Origin: Brucella haematophila
GTDB taxonomy: Bacteria; Pseudomonadota; Alphaproteobacteria; Rhizobiales; Rhizobiaceae
DNA: 64,000 bases
Assembly (NCBI RefSeq): GCF_005938105.1
Contig: NZ_VCPE01000011.1
Span: 152,704 to 216,703 of the forward strand
Direction of reading: 5' to 3'
Made by a program: the position numbers and the translations under genes. Positions 1-7,460 of the stretch are shown here, piece after piece. Every line of letters begins with the position of its first letter. Within the stretch, counting starts at the first letter, position 1. Under the pieces are notes generated by a model. That model did not search any database, was not told the DNA's origin, and worked only from the letters and a program-made list of their open reading frames with translations.

Positions 1-149
1 AGCACGCCGAAGCTTTTATAGAGATTGTTGAAGCCGAGTTGCTCGGCGGCCCGCGCTTGTGGGAGACCTGTCACCAGCGGCATGGCCAGTGCGCCAAGCA
101 TCACCTGTCGGCGGCTTAGATCGTTCCGGTTGAACATCGAACGCTCCAT
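1..149 (-). CDS. Tat-exported protein, N-terminal part only
   Basis: Only the first 49 or so codons lie in the window; the gene runs off the left edge. Read from the ATG at 149, the N-terminus has SRRQVM followed by a short hydrophobic stretch and an Ala-rich end (PQARAAEQ), a twin-arginine export signal with a likely signal peptidase site near residue 34. A second ATG at 137 is also possible. What remains of the mature part (EQLGFNNLYKSFGV) is too short to name a family. It lies 53 bp downstream of the alkaline phosphatase on the same strand and may be co-transcribed with it. Function not assigned. Confidence 0.6.
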   Translation of the reverse strand, partial: MERSMFNRNDLSRRQVMLGALAMPLVTGLPQARAAEQLGFNNLYKSFGV

Positions 150-202
150 CAATTGCGGGCAAGCGGCGCAAGCCGCCTGCCCTGTTTCAGGATAGACCGT
201 AC

Positions 203-1960
203 TTACTCGGACTTCGGCTTGCCGAGAGCAAATGTATCAGCAAGGGCGCGATACACGTCGCTCTGTTCCATATAGCCACGCAGCCCTTCGGAGCCCGGAC
301 CCGTCGCCTGAAGAACGATATCGTCTACCGCGTGAACGCCGGTATCCTCATCCTTCGGGATGTTGCCCTGCACGAAAACCGCGCCCGGCACATCCTTATA
401 GGCTTCATTGGCAACATATTCGCCCTTTTCATTCTTGATGGCCGGAACGAACGGATCATCCAGCTTCGGGCGGAAGGTTTCATAATGATCCGGGCCGTTA
501 TTGGCAGCCATGAACAGTCGGCGGGAGACATCGACGCGATCCGGATAGCCGTCGCCGTCCTTGTCTTCATAGTTCGGGAAGCCAGCCGCATCGTAAGTGC
601 CAACCTTGGCGCGCATTTCATCGCCCGGCTTCTCGTCATCAACCGTACCGATAATCGCCACGCCATGGGTGTGGTCGCCGGTCACAACGATCAGCGTGTC
701 CGGGTTGTTCTTGGCGAATTCCTGCGCAACGCCGACAGCCTTGTCGAACTCGATCGTGTCGACCAGCGCACGTTCCCAGTCGAGCGGGTGGCTCATCTTG
801 TCGATAGAAGCCCCTTCCACCATCAGGAAGAAGCCTTCCGGATTCTTGGAAAGCTTGTCGAGCGCAGCCTTGGTCATGTCGACCAGGCCCGGCTGGTTCG
901 GAAACTTGTCGACCGTACCCTTCTTCAGAAACTCGCGGTCCAGCGTCACATCCATATTGCCGGTGTGGAACAGGCCGAGCAGGTTCTGCTGATTGGACTG
1001 ACCGGAAGCGGCCAGTTCGTTCTTGTCGGTGACGATGGCGTAACCCGCATCACGGAACAACTGGATATAATCCTTGTCGTCCTTACGCTTCGAGCCCGGA
1101 ACATCCTTGCTCAGGAAATAGGCCGAACCTCCGCCCAGAAGTACATCGGGCTTGACGTCGTAGAACATGCCGACAATGTCCGCCTTATCGGAACGCTTGC
1201 GTGTGTGCGAGACCAGCGCGGCAGGCGTTGCGTCTTCCACTTCTGCCGTGGAAACGATGCCGATGGACTTCTTCGTCTGACGACGCAGCGCTTCGGCAAT
1301 GGTTTCGACCTTCGGGTCGTCCTGGCTCGCCGGGGTGCGGTCGGCATAGACGCCCAGCGCGTTCACACGCGCTTTGTGACCCGTCATGTAAGCCGACATG
1401 GTGTTGGCGCTGTCAGTCGCGATGGAGTGAGTCGACGACGTGCCGATAAAGGCAACCGGCGGGACGTCATCCATATTGAGGCGACCATTGGCCTTGCCCT
1501 CCGTCATGCCCTTGGACATGATGCGCGCACCGGTGCGGTGCGCAACCGAAAGACCATCAGCCACGAGGAAGATGATGTTCTTGGCTTTGGCTTCAGTTGC
1601 GGTCGGATAGACCTCCCAGGTGACGGTCTTCTTCTCATCGCCTGCCGAAACTTCAACCTTGTAGGCACCCGGCTCCGCGAGCTTCACATCACGCAGAATG
1701 AGGGCCGAGCCCAGAACTTTGTCCTCGCTCCCCTTCTCTTCTGCGACGAACTCGGCCTTGGAGCCGAACAGGGCTTCATAATCCTTGCCGTTGACGGTCA
1801 CCTTGACCTCTTCCGGCTTCACGACCTTGTCGAGTTCCACTTTAAAATCGAACGGAGAGCCGACGAGGATGGTCGCCCGGTCGAGCGGATAGACATCGGC
1901 AGCATGAGCAGCGCCACTCAAGAATGTTGCGGATGCCAAAGTGAGCAAAAGCTTACGCAT
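203..1960 (-). CDS. Secreted alkaline phosphatase family protein
   Basis: A 585-residue phosphomonoesterase that should act in the periplasm, releasing phosphate from organic esters. A Sec signal peptide is visible (MRKLLLTLASATFLSGAAHA), then an Ig-like N-terminal section to about residue 120. The catalytic domain starts at NIIFLVADGLS (metal-binding Asp), has the nucleophile motif TDSANTMSAY at about residue 183, where the Ser after Asp matches PhoA Ser102, then VEDATPAALVSHT and the metal-binding GDHTHG at about residue 427. It is longer than E. coli PhoA (about 470 residues); the extra length is N-terminal and in an insertion near DKDGDGYPD, an EF-hand-like Ca-binding loop. No convincing Pho box was found upstream. 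The family call is firm; the substrate is not known. Confidence 0.9.
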   Translation of the reverse strand: MRKLLLTLASATFLSGAAHAADVYPLDRATILVGSPFDFKVELDKVVKPEEVKVTVNGKDYEALFGSKAEFVAEEKGSEDKVLGSALILRDVKLAEPGAYKVEVSAGDEKKTVTWEVYPTATEAKAKNIIFLVADGLSVAHRTGARIMSKGMTEGKANGRLNMDDVPPVAFIGTSSTHSIATDSANTMSAYMTGHKARVNALGVYADRTPASQDDPKVETIAEALRRQTKKSIGIVSTAEVEDATPAALVSHTRKRSDKADIVGMFYDVKPDVLLGGGSAYFLSKDVPGSKRKDDKDYIQLFRDAGYAIVTDKNELAASGQSNQQNLLGLFHTGNMDVTLDREFLKKGTVDKFPNQPGLVDMTKAALDKLSKNPEGFFLMVEGASIDKMSHPLDWERALVDTIEFDKAVGVAQEFAKNNPDTLIVVTGDHTHGVAIIGTVDDEKPGDEMRAKVGTYDAAGFPNYEDKDGDGYPDRVDVSRRLFMAANNGPDHYETFRPKLDDPFVPAIKNEKGEYVANEAYKDVPGAVFVQGNIPKDEDTGVHAVDDIVLQATGPGSEGLRGYMEQSDVYRALADTFALGKPKSE

Positions 1961-2823
1961 AATAGAAACCCCTTCCTAAGAGTGTCAGGCCTCCATAAGC
2001 AAGCTAGATGACGTGCATATAACGATTTCGGATTTGTTGATCAGGGCCACAGCAGGAAGCCCTATTTCATCACTCCCGGCAGTGCGTTCGTGTGGATGGC
2101 TTTTTGAAAAGAAGAGCAGATTTGCCTTGAGGCAATGCAGCTGAGTCGGAGTTCGCGAAAGATAGTTTGCAGGGCGTCAAATCGACTGAAAAGCGGGTCG
2201 TTTCGACTGCGGAATGGTGAAACTCAACAATATGAGAATAAAAGACATTTTTTGGCAAACGAAAGCTAATTCGACGTTAGGTTTTCCTAGCGTGACTGTC
2301 CTATAACTGAGATTTCAGAGGGGATTTTACTGTTCAGAGAAGGCCGAAGCGCTAAAAAGGAATCTCTGTAACGATGCTTCGGATGGTAACGCGAAGAAGT
2401 TAAAAAAGCTACAGCATCCAGCTCTAAAAGCACAAAAAACGTCGTTCTTTGCCAATCCATGCACAGGACCCATGCTGGGGCCTGAATTGTCCTCCGTTAC
2501 AATGGAGCAGGTTCTCCGACATAAATCCAGCGCCTTCGCGAGGAGCGGTTTGACCCGTAAAGCCCTGCCCCATCGGAGCTGGTCTTTGCTATTCTACACC
2601 AGCGCGCTGTATTTCATCGCCTGACAAGTCCTCCCCCGAGAAACCCGATAACGTTCGCATCGCATTGAGCGCCGAGGCCTATTGAAGCCGGAAATGCGGT
2701 TTTCCGTTTAATTTGAAGGCAGCGCGACTGACTGACGATTCGGGGAGCTCATCCACCGCCTAAAAGCGTGGACGATGACAATAAATGACTCCACCTACAG
2801 TCGTCAGCATGCCGTGTCCGATG

Positions 2824-2839
2824 ATAGACTGCGGTCTAA
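2824..2839. promoter_or_regulatory. parS-like palindrome upstream of repA
   Basis: The core TAGACTGCGGTCTA (2825-2838) is an inverted repeat, TAGAC-N4-GTCTA. An almost identical copy lies at 4220-4235 over the repA stop codon, differing at one core position. Two such copies flanking repA, in a replicon encoding RepA/RepB, suggest RepB-binding centromere sites. The assignment is by position and symmetry only. Confidence 0.6.
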
Positions 2840-2843
2840 TTCC

Positions 2844-2897
2844 GATAAAAGCTTTTAAAAACAATTCGATAAAAGAACTCGATTCGGAAAGATAAAA
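2844..2897 (+). repeat. Three GATAAAA direct repeats upstream of repA
   Basis: GATAAAA occurs at 2844, 2868 and 2891, start-to-start spacing 24 and 23 bp, within a strongly AT-rich stretch just right of the parS-like palindrome. Roughly two-helical-turn spacing puts the copies on about the same face of the DNA. They may bind a regulator of repA or simply reflect base composition. Confidence 0.35.
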
Positions 2898-2910
2898 TTC
2901 TTTGTAATTT

Positions 2911-2936
2911 TTAATTGCCTGCTAACCCTTTGTTAA
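2911..2936. promoter_or_regulatory. Candidate CtrA site with three half-sites
   Basis: TTAA (2911-2914), 7 bp, CTAA (2922-2925), 7 bp, TTAA (2933-2936). The alphaproteobacterial CtrA consensus is TTAA-N7-TTAA, so this is two overlapping sites sharing one imperfect half. The right half overlaps a possible -35 box of repA (TTGTTA, 2930-2935). Confidence 0.4.
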
Positions 2937-2958
2937 TCCGGGCAGCACTTGCGATACA
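2930..2958 (+). promoter_or_regulatory. Possible repABC promoter
   Basis: TTGTTA at 2930-2935 and GATACA at 2953-2958 are separated by 17 bp and lie 71 bp before the repA start. Both hexamers are only partial matches to sigma-70 consensus, so this is one candidate among several. Confidence 0.3.
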
Positions 2959-3029
2959 AGAAGAATCGGACATAATGACGGTATTTAGGCGGTATTAGTT
3001 CCGATGCCGTCACTAGGGATCCCAAGTCA

Positions 3030-4223
3030 ATGAATATCGCAAATTCAACAGCAGCATTGTCGTTTGACGACATGATATTGACGCAGGGGAGAGAAATCTC
3101 TCGTAAGCTCAATCTGCTGCGCCATGAAAACTTCCCTCCGGATGCGCGGAAAAACCTGCGCCAGTTTTCCATGGCTGAAGCTGCATACTTTCTTGGCGTC
3201 TCCCCCAGCAATTTGAAGAAGCTACATCTCGAAGGCAAAGGCGTCGAGCCGACTATTCTGACAGGTGGACGCCGCGCCTATAGCGTGGACCAGTTGCATG
3301 AACTGCGTTTGTGGCTCGACCAGAATGGTCGCGCTGAAGTGAAGCGTTATGTTCCGCATCGTCGCGCCCATGAAAAGCTTCAGGTCATTGGCGTCGTGAA
3401 TTTCAAGGGCGGCTCTGGCAAGACCACGACGGCAGCGCATCTTGCGCAGCATCTCGCCCTGACGGGTCATCGCGTGCTTGCCATCGACCTTGATCCGCAG
3501 GCTTCCCTGTCGGCTCTGCACGGCATTCAGCCCGAGCTGGATGAATTCCCGTCGCTTTATGAAGCCATTCGTTACGATTCCGAAAAGAAGCCTATCCGCG
3601 AAGTCATTCGTCGGACAAACTTCCCCGGTCTCGACATTATTCCGGCCATGCTGGAGCTTCAGGAATATGAGTACGATACGCCTTTGGCCATGCAGAATGG
3701 CGGCGAGGGCAAGATGTTCTGGAATCGCATCGCTTCGGTCCTGGCCGAAGTTGATGATTCCTACGATGTCGTCGTCATCGACTGCCCTCCCCAGCTTGGT
3801 TACCTGACGCTGACGGCGCTGTCTGCCGCCACGTCGGTACTGATCACCGTGCATCCGCAGATGCTCGACCTTATGTCGATGTCGCAGTTCCTGCTGATGC
3901 TTGGCGATATTCTGAAAACCGTTCGTCAGGCTGGCGGTGCAGTACAGCTCGACTGGTTCCGCTATCTGATTACCCGTTATGAGCCGACCGATGTGCCGCA
4001 GGCGCAGATGGTGGGCTTCATGCAAAGCATGCTTGCCTCCCATATGCTCAAGCATCAGATGCTGAAATCAACGGCTATTTCGGATGCCGGTCTGACCAAA
4101 CAAACGCTTTATGAAGTCGAACGCTCATCCATGAATCGCGGCACCTATGATCGCGCCATGGAAGCCATGGAAGCGGTCAATTCTGAAATCCGCGGCCTTA
4201 TCCACGAAGCATGGGGACGTTAG
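3030..4223 (+). CDS. repA: Plasmid/chromid partition ATPase RepA (ParA family)
   Basis: RepA of a repABC module, 397 residues, the usual size. With RepB it segregates the replicon and represses the operon. An N-terminal winged-helix section (FSMAEAAYFLGVSPSNLKKLH, about residues 47-67) precedes the P-loop ATPase. The deviant Walker A motif FKGGSGKTT (about 125-133) has the signature lysine of ParA proteins, followed by AIDLDPQASLS and VVIDCPPQLGYLT. The ATG at 3030 is chosen because it begins the conserved N-terminus; no strong ribosome site precedes it. It is the first gene of repABC, 64 bp ahead of repB. The stop codon is embedded in a parS-like palindrome. Confidence 0.96.
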   Translation: MNIANSTAALSFDDMILTQGREISRKLNLLRHENFPPDARKNLRQFSMAEAAYFLGVSPSNLKKLHLEGKGVEPTILTGGRRAYSVDQLHELRLWLDQNGRAEVKRYVPHRRAHEKLQVIGVVNFKGGSGKTTTAAHLAQHLALTGHRVLAIDLDPQASLSALHGIQPELDEFPSLYEAIRYDSEKKPIREVIRRTNFPGLDIIPAMLELQEYEYDTPLAMQNGGEGKMFWNRIASVLAEVDDSYDVVVIDCPPQLGYLTLTALSAATSVLITVHPQMLDLMSMSQFLLMLGDILKTVRQAGGAVQLDWFRYLITRYEPTDVPQAQMVGFMQSMLASHMLKHQMLKSTAISDAGLTKQTLYEVERSSMNRGTYDRAMEAMEAVNSEIRGLIHEAWGR

Positions 4224-4235
4224 ACTGCCGTCTAA
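4220..4235. promoter_or_regulatory. parS-like palindrome overlapping the repA stop
   Basis: TTAGACTGCCGTCTAA is a 16-bp palindrome with one mismatched pair. It contains the repA TAG (4221-4223) and lies in the repA-repB gap. The core matches the palindrome at 2825-2838 in 13 of 14 positions. A parS site inside or beside the rep genes is normal for repABC replicons. Confidence 0.65.
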
Positions 4236-4287
4236 AACGGCAAATACGCAATAAAATCAGGTCTATGACCGGTTTGAGGAATAGAGA

Positions 4288-5274
4288 ATGGCACGGAAGA
4301 ACATATTTGATAGCGTGATGCGGAACGAACCGGCAGCGGAACAGCCTTCCCAGCCGGTCGATGCCACATCGCGTCGGTTCGGTGCCGCCAAGTCGCTCTC
4401 CGCTTCGATCGATGAACTCGCCAAGCAGGCTTCGCAAAGGCTGGATGGCGAAACCGTCGTTGAGCTTGATCCGAACAGTCTCGATGCGTCTTTCGTAGCC
4501 GACCGTCTGCCTGAAGCCGACGATCAAGAATATCAGGAACTTCTCGAAGCTATTCGTGATCGCGGGCAGGACAGCCCTATCCTTGTGCGTCCGCATCCTG
4601 AGACCAGCGGTCGCTATATGATCGTCTTTGGCCATCGGCGTGCGCGGGTTGCGCGTGAACTGGGCCACAAGGTCAAAGCCGTTATCAAGCCACTTGCCGA
4701 TCTGGAACATATTCTGAGCCAGGGTCAGGAAAACTCGGCGCGCGCCAATCTCAGCTTCATCGAACGTGTTCTATTTGCAGCGCGTCTGGAAGCACTTGGT
4801 TTCGAGCGTGAAGCCATTCAGGCGGCTCTGACCATTGATTATCAAACTCTTTCGAAGATGCTGACCATTCCCAAGGCCATACCGGAAGCCATTCTTCTGG
4901 CCATCGGTCCGGCCAAGGGTATCGGCCGTGATCGTTGGCTTGAATTGCGCAAGCTTATCGAGATTCCAGGCAAGCAAAATGCCGCGGAAGAACTGATGGA
5001 AACAGATGCTTTCAATGCAGCCTCATCCAGTGAGCGCTTCGAACAGCTGTATGGGTATCTGAAAGGCGCTCGTCAGAAGAAGTCCGTTACCAAGGCAGCG
5101 TTACGCCCAGGTTCGACATGGACCGCTTCGGACAAGTCCGTCAGCGCCACGATCAAGCAGAACGGCAAATCGGCAACGCTGGCTCTCGGCGCAGCCAATG
5201 GGCCTCGTTTTGCTGAATGGCTCTCTCGCAATCTGGATACGCTTTATGCGTCATTCCAGAATGACGAGAAATAA
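4288..5274 (+). CDS. repB: Replicon partition protein RepB (ParB family)
   Basis: RepB, 328 residues, the DNA-binding partner of RepA that loads on parS. The N-terminus (MARKNIFDSVM) is typical of RepB. The ParB/Srx-type domain is seen as GQDSPILVRPH followed by MIVFGHRRARVARELG (about residues 93-131). The helix-turn-helix region follows near FEREAIQAALTIDYQTLSKML (about 172-192). The C-terminal third should mediate dimerisation. It sits between repA and the ctRNA/repC segment with the normal order and spacing of the family. Confidence 0.95.
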   Translation: MARKNIFDSVMRNEPAAEQPSQPVDATSRRFGAAKSLSASIDELAKQASQRLDGETVVELDPNSLDASFVADRLPEADDQEYQELLEAIRDRGQDSPILVRPHPETSGRYMIVFGHRRARVARELGHKVKAVIKPLADLEHILSQGQENSARANLSFIERVLFAARLEALGFEREAIQAALTIDYQTLSKMLTIPKAIPEAILLAIGPAKGIGRDRWLELRKLIEIPGKQNAAEELMETDAFNAASSSERFEQLYGYLKGARQKKSVTKAALRPGSTWTASDKSVSATIKQNGKSATLALGAANGPRFAEWLSRNLDTLYASFQNDEK

Positions 5275-5483
5275 CATGCATTCGGATTGGAAAGCGGTTT
5301 TCGCAGCCCGGTCCAGTATCTGAGTACGATTTTCTGCGTATCTGTATCGCGTGATTGAAAGCATTTTCAGCAAAGTCTGAAACGGCTTTGCATTGGAAAA
5401 TGTGTGGCAAAAAGAGAGGAGCCGTTTCAACGATCTCGATGATCGCGGTTCGCTCCAAGGAAAAAGGAACGAGATAGCAAAAG

Positions 5484-5516
5484 AAAAAGGCCCCCAAACG
5501 TCGCCGCGTGGAAGCC
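5484..5516 (-). terminator. Intrinsic terminator of the ctRNA
   Basis: On the minus strand GGCTTCC pairs with GGGGGCC around a loop rich in C and G, then TTTTTC. This is the usual ctRNA 3' end in repABC systems; read from the plus strand the same hairpin can act in the repC leader. Confidence 0.75.
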
Positions 5517-5533
5517 CTTCTCATTGGTTTAGC
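5484..5533 (-). ncRNA. Antisense ctRNA (incA-type) of the repABC module
   Basis: A counter-transcribed RNA of about 50 nt is expected between repB and repC, where it pairs with the repC leader and lowers RepC synthesis. The minus strand shows all its parts: TTGACA and GATTCT 17 bp apart, a start near 5533, and a G+C-rich hairpin followed by five T at 5488-5484. The rest of the 353-bp repB-repC gap (5275-5483 and 5569-5627) holds no gene. It should carry the repC leader structures and ends with a weak purine-rich ribosome site before 5628. Confidence 0.85.
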
Positions 5534-5539
5534 AGCTAG

Positions 5540-5568
5540 AGAATCGCAAATCCACGAATCACTGTCAA
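5540..5568 (-). promoter_or_regulatory. Promoter of the ctRNA, containing GANTC sites
   Basis: On the minus strand the -35 is a perfect TTGACA (5568-5563) and the -10 is GATTCT (5545-5540), separated by 17 bp. The -10 contains a GANTC sequence (5541-5545), and a second one (5556-5560) lies in the spacer. Both are potential targets of the cell-cycle methylase CcrM. Confidence 0.7.
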
Positions 5569-5627
5569 GTGTAATTAGCGTCATTTCGGCGGGTGGATTT
5601 CTTTTGCCTTGTGGAAGGTGAAAGAAA

Positions 5628-6815
5628 ATGGAGATGCATTTGGCTTCGACGCCGTTTGGCAGTCGACCGATGACGGCTGCCTTGTTGGCAGCGCACCGCA
5701 ATGCCCGGCAAATGCCACAAGACCTGACGGTCGATAAGTGGCAACTGCATCGTTGGTTGTGTGAAGCAAAGACGATCTATGGTCTGAATGATCGCTCGCT
5801 GGCAGTCCTGTCAGCATTGCTGTCCTTTCATCCGGACAATCAACTCAAGGCCAATGAAGGCCTGATCGTCTTCCCATCCAACAAGCAGTTGGCGTTGCGT
5901 GCCCATGGCATGGCAGACGCTACCTTGCGTCGTCATCTGAGCGCGCTGGTCGATGCCGGTTTCATTACCCGTCAGGATAGCCCAAACGGCAAACGCTATG
6001 CACGTCGGGCCAAAGGCGGCGAATTACAGATCGCATTTGGCTTTTCGCTCGCTCCTTTGCTGTTGCGTGCAGATGAACTTGAAGCCTCTGCCGAACAGGT
6101 GAAGGCGGAAAAAGCTGCATTGCGCGAGCAGCGTGAACGTTTGACCTTGCTGCGTCGTGATATCGCCAAGCTGATTGAATTTGCCATGGTCGAGAAGCTT
6201 TCCGGAGATTGGCCAGCGATCAACCAGCGCTTCCGGGCCATTGTCGATGCGATTCCACGCCGTGCAGAGCGTGATGAACTGGCTTTGTTGGTTGCTGCAA
6301 TGGAGACACTTTCGGCAGAAGTCGATAAGCTGTTGAATATTCATCAGAATACGGAAATTTTGAGCGGCAATGAGTCTCAAAATGAGCGGCAGCAAATTGA
6401 ATCGAATCCAGATTCCTATTTTGAAAAGGACAGCGTTTCGCAAATCGACCAGCGCCAGATCATAATCGACAAGACGCTGGCAGAACCTGCCGTATCGCTC
6501 GATATGGTTTTACGAGCTTGCCCGGAGATTGAAGCCTATTCATCGAGCCCGATCCGGCAATGGCACGGACTGGTTGATGCGGCTGAGACTGTACGCAGTT
6601 TCATCGGGATTGATGCAAAGCTCTATGATTTAGCCAAAAAGACGCTAGGAACCTATAATACGGCCATCGCAATTGCCTATATTCTCCAGCGTTATGATCA
6701 AATTCGATCAGCGGGTGGATATCTGCGCATATTGACGGAGAAGGCTGCTGAAAGCGGTTTTTCGATCAAACCAATGATGATGGCCGCGCTGAACTATCAG
6801 CTAAATAAAAAGTGA
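5628..6815 (+). CDS. repC: Replication initiator RepC
   Basis: RepC, 395 residues, starts replication of repABC replicons and acts mainly on the replicon that encodes it. The N-terminus (STPFGSRPMT) and the winged-helix section DLTVDKWQLHRWLCEAKTIYGL are characteristic. A coiled-coil-like stretch follows (about residues 150-190), then a polar linker at about 240-275 (SGNESQNERQQIESN), then a C-terminal domain (AIAIAYILQRYDQIRSAGGYLR). The ATG at 5628 is used; another ATG two codons later cannot be excluded. In this family the origin itself lies inside the repC coding sequence, and the linker-coding DNA here has origin-like features. Confidence 0.95.
   Translation: MEMHLASTPFGSRPMTAALLAAHRNARQMPQDLTVDKWQLHRWLCEAKTIYGLNDRSLAVLSALLSFHPDNQLKANEGLIVFPSNKQLALRAHGMADATLRRHLSALVDAGFITRQDSPNGKRYARRAKGGELQIAFGFSLAPLLLRADELEASAEQVKAEKAALREQRERLTLLRRDIAKLIEFAMVEKLSGDWPAINQRFRAIVDAIPRRAERDELALLVAAMETLSAEVDKLLNIHQNTEILSGNESQNERQQIESNPDSYFEKDSVSQIDQRQIIIDKTLAEPAVSLDMVLRACPEIEAYSSSPIRQWHGLVDAAETVRSFIGIDAKLYDLAKKTLGTYNTAIAIAYILQRYDQIRSAGGYLRILTEKAAESGFSIKPMMMAALNYQLNKK
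6361..6415. other. Candidate origin segment (oriV) inside repC
   Basis: The linker-coding part of repC is locally AT-rich and holds two direct repeats TGAGCGGCA (6361-6369 and 6383-6391, 22 bp apart). It also holds four GANTC sites within 44 bp (6372, 6399, 6404, 6411). In studied repABC plasmids the origin maps inside repC. The placement at this exact segment is my inference. Confidence 0.45.
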
Positions 6816-6910
6816 CCGCCAAAATATAGACAAACCCAGCATCAGAATGCTTGATTGATACTTATTCAACATTCTTGGCGAATAATGCTTCCGAAAAGAA
6901 TAATGACGGA

Positions 6911-7381
6911 ATGCATTATATGTTTCTAATATTTTGGCAACTTTGTTTTGGAAGCTTCATAGGTCTGATCAATGTCATTCTACATGCATTGGCCACGATC
7001 ATAGTAATCAAGGTGACTCGACAACTTCATAAGTTACTACAAAAATACTCCATGCTCGCATTGATCCTGACCATGTCTGTGGCTGCATCGATCCTGCTGG
7101 CCACACAAGTCATCGAGATCATCATGTGGTCTCTGTCGTATATAGCGGTTTCCGCGATAGCGTCTGGTGCAGACGGACTATATTTCGCTTTCGTGAACTT
7201 CACCTCCCTGGGATACGGAGATATAGTTCCGCTCGAACGCTGGCACCTCATGGGGCCAATGACCGCGATGAATGGAGTTTTGCTGTTTGGCTGGTCGACG
7301 GCAGTTCTGTTTCAAGTCCTGACTTTTGCGCTCCAAAGTCAGAAACCGCAGAGCTTTCATTCAACTCCGGTAGCCGAATGA
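6911..7381 (+). CDS. Two-TM potassium channel family protein
   Basis: A small inner-membrane ion channel of about 157 residues. Membrane segments are visible near FLIFWQLCFGSFIGLINVIL, MLALILTMSVAASILLATQVI and, after the pore loop, MTAMNGVLLFGWSTAVLFQVL. The selectivity-filter motif TSLGYGD (about residues 97-103) is the K+ channel signature, so K+ conduction is likely. The frame is open back to a TTG at 6851. I prefer the ATG at 6911 or the one at 6920, because GACGGA (6905-6910) can serve as ribosome site for the latter and no such site precedes 6851. No voltage sensor or regulatory domain is seen. Not obviously in an operon. Confidence 0.75.
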   Translation: MHYMFLIFWQLCFGSFIGLINVILHALATIIVIKVTRQLHKLLQKYSMLALILTMSVAASILLATQVIEIIMWSLSYIAVSAIASGADGLYFAFVNFTSLGYGDIVPLERWHLMGPMTAMNGVLLFGWSTAVLFQVLTFALQSQKPQSFHSTPVAE

Positions 7382-7460
7382 AAGAGCGGCCCGCAAGGGA
7401 GCGCCGTCCCGGACAACGATTCGACACGAATGATATTTCTAGATCTGGAGTCTTCACACA

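Larger units (their letters stand above)
1961..3029. other. Gene-free leader between alkaline phosphatase and repA
   Basis: About 1.07 kb without a supportable gene. The left 700 bp (to about 2700) holds the phosphatase promoter region and nothing else I can name. The right 300 bp is AT-rich and carries a parS-like palindrome, three GATAAAA repeats, four GANTC sites (2737, 2787, 2881, 2963) and a triple CtrA-like half-site. It therefore looks like the control and partition region of the repABC operon. Short reading frames here (for example 2070-2258 minus) lack ribosome sites and family features. Confidence 0.7.

Noticed and set aside
332-2011. Long plus-strand open frame (559 codons) opposite alkaline phosphatase
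   Set aside because: Antisense to a clear enzyme gene; no domain, signal or ribosome site. It comes from codon bias of the true gene.
1961-2040. Pho box before alkaline phosphatase
   Set aside because: Only scattered partial matches to the CTGTCAT repeat; spacing is not right.
2933-3238. 101-codon minus-strand frame overlapping the repA start
   Set aside because: Covers the repA promoter and N-terminus; no ribosome site or homologue recognised.
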